The notes below the pieces were generated by a model. The model made no database searches. It saw only the letters and a list, made by a program, of their open reading frames with translations, and was not told the origin of the DNA. The position numbers were made by a program, and so were the translations under genes. A DNA stretch of 64,000 nucleotides from positions 248,001 through 312,000 of the forward strand of contig NZ_FNFN01000006.1 in assembly GCF_900101045.1 (NCBI RefSeq). The letters are read 5' to 3'. Source of the DNA: Nocardioides sp. YR527 (lineage in GTDB: Bacteria; Actinomycetota; Actinomycetes; Propionibacteriales; Nocardioidaceae). The stretch's first letter is position 1. Every line of letters starts with the position of its first letter. Positions 26,572-34,083 of this stretch are shown here, piece after piece.

Positions 26572-28116
26572 ATGCTGCCAACGTTCGTCATCGGGCTGCG
26601 CGAGGGCCTCGAGGCGGCGTTGATCGTATCGATCATCGCCACCTTCCTCCGCCGTAACGGTGCCCCTCTGCGTGGTCTGTGGATCGGTGTCGGCGCCGGC
26701 ATCGGGTTGAGCATCGCCGTCGGCGTCGCGCTGAGGCTCCTCGAGCAGGCGTTGCCGCAGCGGCAGCAGGAGATGCTCGAGTGCGTGATCGGCGTGATCG
26801 CCATCGTCTTCGTGACCGGGATGATCCGCTGGATGCACACCCACGCCCGCACGCTGAAGGGTGACCTCGAGCAGGCGGCCGCGGCGGCGCTGGGCGCGGG
26901 CACGCTGACCGCGATGGCGCTGATGGGCTTCCTGGCCGTGCTGCGCGAGGGCTTCGAGACCTCGGTCTTCTTGCTCGCGACGATCCAGAACGCGACCAGC
27001 GCACCGGCCGCCATCATCGGCGCCCTGCTCGGGCTGGCCATCGCCATCGGGCTCGGCTGGGGCATCTACGCCGGCGGCCTGCGGCTCAACCTGAAGGTGT
27101 TCTTCCAGGTCACCGGCGTGTTCCTGGTCTTCGTGGCGGCAGGTCTGGTGATGTTCGCGCTGCGCACCGGACACGAGGCCGGCTGGGTCACCGTCGGCCA
27201 GGGCTCCACCGTCGACCTGTCCTGGCTGATCCCCAACGGCTCGGTGCGCTCGGCGCTGATCACCGGAATCCTCGGCATCCCCGCCGACCCGCGGGTGATC
27301 GAGGTGCTCGGCTGGTTCGCCTACCTGGTGCCGATGCTCGCGATGCTTCTCCTGCCCGCACACCTGCGGCCAGGCACGGCGCTCGCCCGACGGCTGCGGA
27401 TCGGCGGTGCGGTCGCCGCCATCGTCGCTGCGGCCGCCCTCTTCCTCCTCGTGCCGCTGCCGAGTGTCGAGGTGCCTCGCGAGGCCCCGCTGGCGGACGG
27501 ACGTACGGCCGTGCTGGCCGTCAACGGCGACCGGGCGACCCTGACCGCGGACAGCGAGAAGATCGAGCTCGGCGATCCCGGTGACCACACCGGCGCCGCC
27601 GACACCGCCTGGCACGCGGAGGGCTCCGGGGAGCTGCCGGCCACGCTCACCGCCCAGGATCTGCTGACCTACACCGGCGACCGGATCCCGGTCGGGCTCA
27701 ATCTCAACACCGCCCCGGGCCCCTATGAGGCCCGCTGGGCCGACACCACCCGCCACACGGTGCTCACCCGCGACGACGGTCTGGTCGACGTACGCACCTC
27801 CGGCAAGCTCGTGCTGACCATCGAGTCCGGCGGACTGACCTCACCGCGCACCTTCACCGTCGACGGGGCCGTGCTGCAGGTCGAGGAGACCTACGCGACG
27901 GACCTGATCGCGACGATCGCCGAGGCGGACCGGGCCGCCCACGACCGGCTCCTGTGGAAGCACTGGCTGCCGGTCGCCCTCCTCGTCCTCGCCGGGGTGC
28001 TGCTGTGGCAGTCCCGGCGCAGGCCCGGCCGCGACACCGCGCCGCGCGCCGTCAACGACACCGGCCGCGCAGGGCGCCCGGAGTCTTCAGTGAAAGGTTC
28101 AACCCATGTCGCGTAA
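26572..28116 (+). CDS. efeU: EfeU iron permease (FTR1 family)
   Basis: A 514-residue protein. The FTR1 domain has seven predicted membrane helices over the first ~280 residues and the two REGxE iron-binding motifs: LREGLEAALIVSII (residues about 6-19) and LREGFETSVFLLAT (about 123-136). The C-terminal third is a large extracytoplasmic domain ending in one membrane helix (WLPVALLVLAGVLLW) and an Arg-rich tail; this extension is longer than in E. coli EfeU. It imports iron with EfeO and EfeB. It is first in efeUOB and has an iron box at its promoter. Confidence 0.92.
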   Translation: MLPTFVIGLREGLEAALIVSIIATFLRRNGAPLRGLWIGVGAGIGLSIAVGVALRLLEQALPQRQQEMLECVIGVIAIVFVTGMIRWMHTHARTLKGDLEQAAAAALGAGTLTAMALMGFLAVLREGFETSVFLLATIQNATSAPAAIIGALLGLAIAIGLGWGIYAGGLRLNLKVFFQVTGVFLVFVAAGLVMFALRTGHEAGWVTVGQGSTVDLSWLIPNGSVRSALITGILGIPADPRVIEVLGWFAYLVPMLAMLLLPAHLRPGTALARRLRIGGAVAAIVAAAALFLLVPLPSVEVPREAPLADGRTAVLAVNGDRATLTADSEKIELGDPGDHTGAADTAWHAEGSGELPATLTAQDLLTYTGDRIPVGLNLNTAPGPYEARWADTTRHTVLTRDDGLVDVRTSGKLVLTIESGGLTSPRTFTVDGAVLQVEETYATDLIATIAEADRAAHDRLLWKHWLPVALLVLAGVLLWQSRRRPGRDTAPRAVNDTGRAGRPESSVKGSTHVA

Positions 28117-29311
28117 GGCGATCTCCGTTGCAGCACTCACCGCTCTGTGTCTCACTGGTCTGGCTGCCTGCGGCAGCGAGAGCGACGACTCGGCGGCCCC
28201 GAAGAAGAAGGGCGCCAGCCAGGTCGCGGTGAAGCTGGTCAGCGGCTCCGACGGCGACGTCTGCGAGCTCGACACCGACACCGCCGCCGCGGGTCCGGTG
28301 ACCTTCACGGTCGCCAACGAGTCGGCCGCCGGCGTCACCGAGGTCGAGCTGATGGACGGCCAGAAGATCCTCGGCGAGAAGGAGAACCTCGCCCCGGGTC
28401 TGCCCGAGGTGACCTTCACCCTGACTCTCGGTGGCGGCGACTACGAGGTCTACTGCCCGGGTGCCGCCGAGGAGCGGATCCCCTTCACGGTGACGGGCGA
28501 GGCCGCCGCGGCCCCGACCGGCGGCACCGCCGAGCTGCTCGCCGCGGGCGCGAAGGACTACACCGGCTACGTCAACACCCAGCTCGACGCGATGGTCACC
28601 GGTGTCGAGAACCTCCGCAAGGCCGTCGACTCCGGCGACGTCGCCGCGGCCCAGCAGGCCTACGCCGACGCGCGCCCGTTCTACGAGAAGATCGAGTCCG
28701 ACGTCGAGGGTTTCGTGATGGAGGGCTTCGACCCGACCGACAACAAGGGCAACCTCGACTACCTGATCGACATGCGCGCCTCCAACCTCGACGAGGCCGT
28801 CGGCTGGAGCGGCTTCCACGCCGTCGAGCGCGACCTGTTCGAGGCGAAGAAGATCACCGACCAGACCAAGAAGTACGCCGCCGACCTGGTCACCAACGCC
28901 ACCTTGCTCGCCGAGATCGGCAAGAGCCTGGAGTTCAAGCCCGAGGACCTCGCCAACGGCGCCGCCGCGCTGCTCGAGGAGGTCCAGTCGGGCAAGATCA
29001 CCGGCGAGGAGGAGGCCTACAGCCACATCGACCTGGTCGACTTCGCCAACAACGTCGAGGGTGCCCAGCAGGCCTACGCCGCACTCCGTCCCGGCCTGGA
29101 GAAGATCGACGCCGAGCTGGTCACGACCATCGACGCGCGGTTCACCGCCGTCATCGACGACCTCGAGGGCTACAAGGACCCGGAGGCGCTGGGTGGCTAC
29201 CAGCCCTACACCGCCGAGCTGAAGGCCTCCGACGGCAAGAAGCTCTCGGCCACCGTGCAGTCGCTGCAGGACGTGCTCGGCCGGCTGGCGGAGAAGGCTG
29301 CGACCGCCTGA
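28106..29311 (+). CDS. efeO: EfeO iron-binding lipoprotein
   Basis: A 401-residue protein with lipobox LAAC (Cys about residue 22). An N-terminal cupredoxin-like domain (VKLVSGSDGDVCELDTDTAAAG) covers residues about 30-130. The C-terminal M75/imelysin-like domain has HAVERDLFEAKK (HxxE motif) and LIDMRASNLDEAVGWSGFH. It binds iron outside the membrane and delivers it to EfeU. The gene overlaps efeU by 11 bp and its stop shares a base with efeB (TGATG), so the three are co-translated. Confidence 0.93.
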   Translation: MSRKAISVAALTALCLTGLAACGSESDDSAAPKKKGASQVAVKLVSGSDGDVCELDTDTAAAGPVTFTVANESAAGVTEVELMDGQKILGEKENLAPGLPEVTFTLTLGGGDYEVYCPGAAEERIPFTVTGEAAAAPTGGTAELLAAGAKDYTGYVNTQLDAMVTGVENLRKAVDSGDVAAAQQAYADARPFYEKIESDVEGFVMEGFDPTDNKGNLDYLIDMRASNLDEAVGWSGFHAVERDLFEAKKITDQTKKYAADLVTNATLLAEIGKSLEFKPEDLANGAAALLEEVQSGKITGEEEAYSHIDLVDFANNVEGAQQAYAALRPGLEKIDAELVTTIDARFTAVIDDLEGYKDPEALGGYQPYTAELKASDGKKLSATVQSLQDVLGRLAEKAATA

Positions 29312-30561
29312 TGGCCACCGAAGGCAAGGGCTTCACCCGGCGCCGGCTCCTCGCCGGCGCCGGGGGAGGCGCCGCGGCCGGGGCCGCGGTCGGGTTCCTC
29401 GGCGGCCGCGCCGTCTCGCCCGCCGAAGCGTCGGCCGCGGACGGGCTCGACCTCTCCAAGGCGTACGACTTCTACACCGGCGACCACCAGGTCGGCATCG
29501 CCACGCCGCCCCAACGGCACCTGGTCTTCATGTCCCTCGACGTCGTCGAGGGCACCACGGCCGAGCAGCTGAAGGTCCTCTTCGCGCGCTGGTCGGCGGC
29601 GATGGCCACGATGATGAAGGGCAACCCGGTCGGGTCCGTGGAGCCGTCGCGGAGCAACGGCGTGCCGCAGGACACGGGGGAGGCGTACGACCTCTCGCCG
29701 GCCTCGCTCACCGTCACCCTCGGTCTGGGGCCCGGGCTCTTCGATGACCGCTTCGGGCTCGCCGGACGGGGACCGAAGCTGCTGGCCGAGATCCCGCGGC
29801 TGCCCGCCGACGAGCTCAAGCCGGAGCTGTGCGGCGGCGACCTGGCTCTGCAGGCCTGCGCCGACGACCCGCAGGTGGCCTACCACGCCATCCGTGACCT
29901 GATCCGGATCGGACGCGGTCTTGTCACCACCCGCTGGACGGTGCTCGGCTTCGGCCGTGCCTCGGCCGGCAAGGGTCAGAAGACCCCGCGCAACCTGATG
30001 GGTCTCAAGGACGGCACTCGCAACATCACGACCGACGAGGACCTCGACGAGTTCGTCTGGGTCGCGGACGAGGACGAGCCGGCGTGGATGCGGGGCGGCA
30101 GCTATCTGGTCACCCGCAAGATCAACATGGACATCGAGGTCTGGGACGGCACCACCATCGACACCCAGCACGTCACCATCGGCCGCGACAAGGCCGAGGG
30201 TGCTCCGCTGACCGGGAAGAAGGAGTTCGACACCCCGGACTTCAAGGCCGTACGCGACGGCGAGCCCGTCATCGACCCGACCTCCCACGTCGCCCTGGCC
30301 GCCTCGGAGAACAACGGGGGAACCAAGATCCTGCGCCGCGGCTACAACTTCACCGACGGGCTCAACCCGCTCGGCCAGCTCGACGCCGGGCTCTTCTTCA
30401 TCGCCTTCATGAAGGACCCCGCGACCTTCGTCGACCTGCAGCGCAAGCTCGGACGGGTCGACCTGCTCAACGAGTACATCGCCCACGTCGGGTCGGCGAT
30501 CTTCGCCGTCCCGCGCGCGCCGAAGTCGGGCCACTTCCTGGCTCAGGAGCTCTTCGGGTAG
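29311..30561 (+). CDS. efeB: EfeB Dyp-type heme peroxidase, Tat-exported
   Basis: A 416-residue protein beginning with a twin-arginine signal (FTRRRLLAGAGGG, cleavage near AEASA at residue ~43). The Dyp fold follows: GLGPGLFDDRFGL, NLMGLKDGTRNI (the GxxDG motif with the distal Asp) and ILRRGYNFTDGL with the proximal heme region upstream (DPTSHVALA). It works in the periplasm-equivalent space with EfeO to deliver ferrous or heme iron. The start shares one base with the efeO stop. It is the last gene of the operon, followed by a repeated palindrome. Confidence 0.93.
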   Translation: MATEGKGFTRRRLLAGAGGGAAAGAAVGFLGGRAVSPAEASAADGLDLSKAYDFYTGDHQVGIATPPQRHLVFMSLDVVEGTTAEQLKVLFARWSAAMATMMKGNPVGSVEPSRSNGVPQDTGEAYDLSPASLTVTLGLGPGLFDDRFGLAGRGPKLLAEIPRLPADELKPELCGGDLALQACADDPQVAYHAIRDLIRIGRGLVTTRWTVLGFGRASAGKGQKTPRNLMGLKDGTRNITTDEDLDEFVWVADEDEPAWMRGGSYLVTRKINMDIEVWDGTTIDTQHVTIGRDKAEGAPLTGKKEFDTPDFKAVRDGEPVIDPTSHVALAASENNGGTKILRRGYNFTDGLNPLGQLDAGLFFIAFMKDPATFVDLQRKLGRVDLLNEYIAHVGSAIFAVPRAPKSGHFLAQELFG

Positions 30562-30573
30562 GTCGGCGGGCCG

Positions 30574-30664
30574 GATGCTCACCGAGGTAACTCGGTCCGG
30601 GTGCGCTCTCCTCGCGGAACTCCACGAAGGAAGCGCATGCTCACCGAGGTAACTCGGTGAGCAT
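30574..30664. repeat. palindromic element in two copies, one truncated
   Basis: ATGCTCACCGAG-gtaa-CTCGGTGAGCAT at 30637-30664 is a perfect 12-bp hairpin. The first 21 bases occur again at 30575-30596, where the right arm is replaced by CCGG. It lies in the gap between convergent efeB and the methyltransferase gene, so it may terminate both. Confidence 0.65.
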
Positions 30665-30675
30665 CCCGGGCGGCC

Positions 30676-31242
30676 TCAGCGCTTGGTGGCGAGCAGGACG
30701 CTGGTGTCGGCGGCGACCATGACCTCGACGGTGGTGAAGCGCTCGTCGGTGAGCCAGGACTCGCGCAGGCTGTCGACACGGCCGTAGACGATCGGCGGCC
30801 ACAGGTCGGTCGGGATGAGGTCGTCGATGACGACGATGCCGCCCTCCTCGACGAGGTCGGAGAGCTGGTCGGGGGAGACCCCGCCGGGGGTCTCGGCGTC
30901 GAGGAAGAGCAGCGCGAACGGGCCGCGGTCGCGCAGGATGCCCCAGTCGGCGGCGATGACCTCGACCTGCGCGTCGTCGGCGAAGATCTCGGCGGCCTCC
31001 TTGGCGAGGTGCTCGTCGAGCTCGGCGGAGACGATCTGGGCGGCCTTGCCGCGTACGCCGCTTCGCAGCCACGCCGTGCCGACACCGCACCCGGTGCCGA
31101 ACTCCGCCATCGTGCCGCTCCGGGTGGCCGCCAGAGTCGCCAGCAGCCGCCCGGTCTCGTTGCGGCAGAACGACACGTAGCCCGCCCGACGGGAGACGTC
31201 GAAGGCACGGGTCACGATGTCCGGAAGCTCTGGAGGTGCGCT
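30676..31242 (-). CDS. class I SAM-dependent O-methyltransferase
   Basis: A 188-residue Rossmann-fold protein. The SAM-binding glycine loop is MAEFGTGCGVGTAWL (motif I), an acidic residue at the end of strand 2 is in VSAELDE, and LLFLDAETPGG plus GIVVIDDLIP are motifs IV and V. It resembles predicted O-methyltransferases acting on small hydroxylated substrates. The GTG at 31242 is preferred because AAGACT lies 6 nt upstream; an in-frame ATG at 31284 would add 14 residues. It is convergent with efeB and divergent from the leuB leader. Confidence 0.78.
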   Translation of the reverse strand, partial: SAPPELPDIVTRAFDVSRRAGYVSFCRNETGRLLATLAATRSGTMAEFGTGCGVGTAWLRSGVRGKAAQIVSAELDEHLAKEAAEIFADDAQVEVIAADWGILRDRGPFALLFLDAETPGGVSPDQLSDLVEEGGIVVIDDLIPTDLWPPIVYGRVDSLRESWLTDERFTTVEVMVAADTSVLLATKR

Positions 31243-31358
31243 CACGGGACCAGTCTTCCCGATGTTCGGGCGACTTACCCGCATGTGTGTCTCGGATGTC
31301 GGACCTTTGGTCCAGATTCGATGACGGAAGAGACATCTCGGGTTACCGTCAGTTCACC

Positions 31359-31409
31359 ATGCGGAGCATTTTTCTCGTACTCGAGTGCCGCGACGGGGCC
31401 CAGCGGTAA
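31359..31409 (+). CDS. leu leader peptide (MRSIFLVLECRDGAQR)
   Basis: A 16-codon reading frame with Ile-Phe-Leu-Val-Leu at positions 4-8, ending TAA 11 bp before a hairpin. It lies 283 bp upstream of leuB. The I/L/V cluster and the following stem fit an attenuation leader for the leucine branch, though the peptide is less extreme than the ilvB or cimA ones. Confidence 0.6.
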   Translation: MRSIFLVLECRDGAQR

Positions 31410-31420
31410 CGACCGCAGGA

Positions 31421-31445
31421 GAAGCCACCTCGTCGCGGTGGCTTC
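31421..31445 (+). terminator. attenuator hairpin upstream of leuB
   Basis: GAAGCCACC (31421-31429) pairs with GGTGGCTTC (31437-31445) around a 7-nt loop. The downstream run is CGTCTTCT, so the T-tract is imperfect. Confidence 0.6.
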
Positions 31446-31511
31446 CGTCTTCTAAAGACCCCGGCTTCTCTCCCACACCCTCTGATGACCCGAAGTGTGA
31501 AGGAAGAAGCC

Positions 31512-31682
31512 ATGTACGCGATGTACCCCGAGAGCCCCGCCGACTACAACGAGCGAGGCCGCGAGTGGGGCCCGGCGAGCCACGACCCCGACAACCCGCA
31601 CAGCGTCGAGAACACCATCGCCGCGGTCCAGCAGGCGCTCGACCTGCGGGACAACGGCGGCCAGCTGCCCGACGACAACTAG
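31512..31682 (+). CDS. small conserved-looking protein between leu leader and leuB
   Basis: A 56-residue acidic protein beginning MYAMYPESPADYNERGREW and ending in a helix (SVENTIAAVQQALDLRDNG). The ATG has AAGGAAG nearby as a ribosome-binding site. Its TAG stop doubles as the first three bases of the -10 box of leuB. I do not recognise the family. Position after the attenuator means it is controlled with leuB. An upstream in-frame GTG at 31485 would add nine residues and is less likely. Confidence 0.6.
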   Translation: MYAMYPESPADYNERGREWGPASHDPDNPHSVENTIAAVQQALDLRDNGGQLPDDN

Positions 31683-31685
31683 TCT
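31680..31685 (+). promoter_or_regulatory. leaderless -10 box (TAGTCT) for leuB
   Basis: TAGTCT begins with the stop codon of the 56-residue gene and lies 6 nt before the leuB ATG. This allows leuB to be transcribed independently of the attenuated leader transcript. Confidence 0.55.
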
Positions 31686-31691
31686 CGCCGT

Positions 31692-32747
31692 ATGTCTACG
31701 ACCAACCTCGCAGTGATCCCCGGCGACGGCATCGGACCGGAGGTGACTGCCGAGGCTCTCAAGGTGCTCGAGGTCGCCTCGCCGGTGAAGTTCGAGCAGA
31801 CCCGCTACGACCTCGGCGCCGAGCGCTATCTCGCCACCGGCGAGGTGCTTCCGTCCTCCGTGCTCGCTGAGATCAAGGAGCAGGACGCCATCCTGCTCGG
31901 CGCGGTCGGCGGCAAGCCCAACGACCCGAACCTGCCTCCGGGCATCCTGGAGCGCGGCCTGCTGCTCAAGCTCCGCTTCGAGCTCGACCACTACGTCAAC
32001 CTGCGCCCGTCGCGGCTGTTCCCGGGGGCGACCTCCCCGCTGTCGCCGGCCGTGCTCGACCAGGGCGAGATCGACTTCGTCGTGGTGCGCGAGGGCACCG
32101 AGGGCCTCTACACCGGCAACGGTGGCGCGATGCGGGTCGGAACCCCGCACGAGGTCGCCACCGAGACCTCGGTCAACACCGCCTACGGCGTGGAGCGGGT
32201 CGTACGCGACGCCTTCGCTCGCGCCCAGGCGCGTCCGCGCAAGAAGCTGACGCTGGTCCACAAGACCAACGTGCTCGTCAACGCCGGCTCGCTGTGGTGG
32301 CGGGTCACCCAGCAGGTCGCCGAGGAGTTCCCCGACGTCACCGTGGACTACCTCCACATCGACGCGGTGATGATCTTCCTCGCCACCGACCCGGCCCGCT
32401 TCGACGTGATCGTCACCGACAACATCTTCGGCGACATCATCACCGACCTCGCCGCTGCCATCACCGGCGGCATCGGCCTGGCGGCCTCCGGCAACATCAA
32501 CTCCTCCCGGGAGTTCCCCTCGATGTTCGAGCCCGTCCACGGCTCCGCCCCCGACATCGCCGGCCAGCAGAAGGCGGACCCCACCGCGGCCATCCTGTCC
32601 GGGGCCCTTCTGCTCGAGCACCTCGGCCACCCCGAGGCTGCCGCCGTCATCGACGCCGCCGTGCTCGCCGACCTCTCCGAGCGCGGTTCGGAGCCACGTA
32701 CGACCTCCGAGGTCGGCGACGCGATCGCCGCCCGCGTAACCAGCTAG
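31692..32747 (+). CDS. leuB: 3-isopropylmalate dehydrogenase
   Basis: A 351-residue NAD-dependent enzyme that oxidatively decarboxylates 3-isopropylmalate in leucine synthesis. Family motifs are GDGIGPEV (N-terminus), LKLRFELDHYVNLRPSRLF (substrate-binding arginines), the NIFGDIITDLAAAITGGIGLAASGNI metal/NAD region, and the nucleotide loop FEPVHGSAPDIAGQ. Length is typical of the short actinobacterial form. A GC-rich terminator follows, then ilvE with its own promoter. Confidence 0.94.
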   Translation: MSTTNLAVIPGDGIGPEVTAEALKVLEVASPVKFEQTRYDLGAERYLATGEVLPSSVLAEIKEQDAILLGAVGGKPNDPNLPPGILERGLLLKLRFELDHYVNLRPSRLFPGATSPLSPAVLDQGEIDFVVVREGTEGLYTGNGGAMRVGTPHEVATETSVNTAYGVERVVRDAFARAQARPRKKLTLVHKTNVLVNAGSLWWRVTQQVAEEFPDVTVDYLHIDAVMIFLATDPARFDVIVTDNIFGDIITDLAAAITGGIGLAASGNINSSREFPSMFEPVHGSAPDIAGQQKADPTAAILSGALLLEHLGHPEAAAVIDAAVLADLSERGSEPRTTSEVGDAIAARVTS

Positions 32748-32761
32748 ACGCTCCCCTCGAC

Positions 32762-32793
32762 GGGCCGGGCGCAGATTCTCCTGCGCCCGGCCC
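32762..32793 (+). terminator. leuB terminator hairpin
   Basis: GGGCCGGGCGCAG (32762-32774) pairs exactly with CTGCGCCCGGCCC (32781-32793) around ATTCTC, then TTCGTCT. Confidence 0.7.
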
Positions 32794-32836
32794 TTCGTCT
32801 GCCCCCATCACTTACGTTTCCCACGTAGAACAGGAC

Positions 32837-32842
32837 TAATCT
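32837..32842 (+). promoter_or_regulatory. leaderless -10 box (TAATCT) for ilvE
   Basis: TAATCT lies 7 nt before the ATG at 32850 and only 1 nt before the in-frame ATG at 32844, which makes 32850 the likely start. Confidence 0.55.
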
Positions 32843-32849
32843 CATGGTC

Positions 32850-33929
32850 ATGGAGATCAGCACCACATTGTCGACCCAACCGGCCACCGACAAGCAGCTC
32901 GCGGAGGTCCTGGCGAACCCAGGCTTCGGCAACCATTTCACCGATCACATGCTCACCGTCGAGTGGACTCCCGAACAGGGTTGGCACAACGGTCGCATCG
33001 AGGCGTACGCACCGCTCAGCCTGGACCCGTCGGCAGCCGTGCTGCACTACGCCCAGGAGATCTTCGAGGGGATGAAGGCCTACCGGCACGCCGACGGCTC
33101 GATCTGGTCGTTCCGGCCCGAGGCCAACGCCGCCCGGATGGCCCGCTCGAGCGAGCGGCTCGCCCTGCCCGTCCTCGACATCGAGGACTTCGTGCAGACC
33201 GTCTTCGACCTGGTCAAGGTCGATGCGCGCTGGGTGCCCGAGGCCTCCGAGACCGACGAGAAGAGCCTCTACCTGCGGCCCTTCATGTTCGCCTCGGAGT
33301 CGTTCCTCGGCGTTCGCCCGGCCCAGCACGTGACGTACATGGTCATCGCCTCGCCCGCCGGCTCCTACTTCAAGGGCGGCGTGAAGCCGGTGCGGATCTG
33401 GCTCACCGAGGACTACACCCGCGCCGGCCGCGGCGGCATGGGCGCGGCCAAGACCGGCGGCAACTACGCCTCCTCCCTGGTCGCCCAGGCCGAGGCGTCG
33501 GCCAACGGCTGCGACCAGGTGGTGTTCCTGGACGCGCAGGAGGGCAAGTACGTCGAGGAGCTCGGCGGCATGAACCTCTACTTCGTCCACGCCGACGGCC
33601 GGATCGTCACCCCCGAGACCGGCACCATCCTCGAGGGCATCACCCGCGCGTCCATCATCGAGCTCGCGGGCAAGCTCGGCTACACCGTCGAGGAGCGCAG
33701 GTTCGCGATCGACGAGTGGAAGGCCGGGGTCGAGTCCGGGGAGATCACCGAGGTCTTCGCCTGCGGCACCGCCGCCGTCGTCACCCCTGTCGGCGAGCTC
33801 GTCTACAACGGCGGCTCCATCGCCTCCGCCGGTGACGGCGAGGTCTGGAAGACCATCCGCAAGCAGCTCGTCGACATCCAGTTCGGTCGCGCCGAGGACA
33901 CGTTCGGCTGGATGCGCAAGATCGTCTGA
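32850..33929 (+). CDS. ilvE: branched-chain amino acid aminotransferase
   Basis: A 359-residue fold-type IV PLP enzyme that transaminates the keto acids of valine, leucine and isoleucine. The catalytic lysine is in GMGAAKTGGNYASS (near residue 200). LHYAQEIFEGMKAYRHADG and LYLRPFMFAS mark the substrate side, and EVFACGTAAVVTPVG the phosphate-binding turn. The start at 32850 is preferred over 32844 because of promoter spacing. It lies just after leuB, a logical partner for leucine synthesis, and is followed by the 21-bp repeat array. Confidence 0.94.
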   Translation: MEISTTLSTQPATDKQLAEVLANPGFGNHFTDHMLTVEWTPEQGWHNGRIEAYAPLSLDPSAAVLHYAQEIFEGMKAYRHADGSIWSFRPEANAARMARSSERLALPVLDIEDFVQTVFDLVKVDARWVPEASETDEKSLYLRPFMFASESFLGVRPAQHVTYMVIASPAGSYFKGGVKPVRIWLTEDYTRAGRGGMGAAKTGGNYASSLVAQAEASANGCDQVVFLDAQEGKYVEELGGMNLYFVHADGRIVTPETGTILEGITRASIIELAGKLGYTVEERRFAIDEWKAGVESGEITEVFACGTAAVVTPVGELVYNGGSIASAGDGEVWKTIRKQLVDIQFGRAEDTFGWMRKIV

Positions 33930-33935
33930 CGCCCT

Positions 33936-34051
33936 GGCCGAGGCGTCGCTCCCGTCGGCCGAAGCGTCAGGTACGCAGGCCGAAGCGTCACTCCGGTCGG
34001 CCGAGGTGGCACGGTGGTGCCACCTCGGCCGACGTAGGTGACGCCTCGGCG
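33936..34051. repeat. 21-bp repeat array A: three forward units, central palindrome, one reverse unit
   Basis: Units at 33936-33956, 33957-33977 and 33978-33998 have the form GGCCGARGCGTC followed by nine variable bases. They run directly into a perfect 14-bp hairpin GGCCGAGGTGGCAC-ggtg-GTGCCACCTCGGCC (33999-34030). A unit in the opposite orientation follows (34031-34051). It lies between ilvE and the kinase gene. The same design recurs at 40458-40677. Confidence 0.8.
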
Positions 34052-34070
34052 GGGTGTCGGCTGCGGCCGA

Positions 34071-34076
34071 TAAGGT
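34071..34076 (+). promoter_or_regulatory. leaderless -10 box (TAAGGT) for the Ser/Thr kinase
   Basis: TAAGGT lies 7 nt before the GTG at 34084; no ribosome-binding site is seen. Confidence 0.45.
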
Positions 34077-34083
34077 TTGTCAC

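Noticed and set aside
25654..27756. Extension of the ABC ATPase by 700 residues upstream
   Set aside because: The extension is antisense to the DsbA-like and efeU genes and lacks any protein-like pattern; the ATPase begins at its normal N-terminus at 25653.
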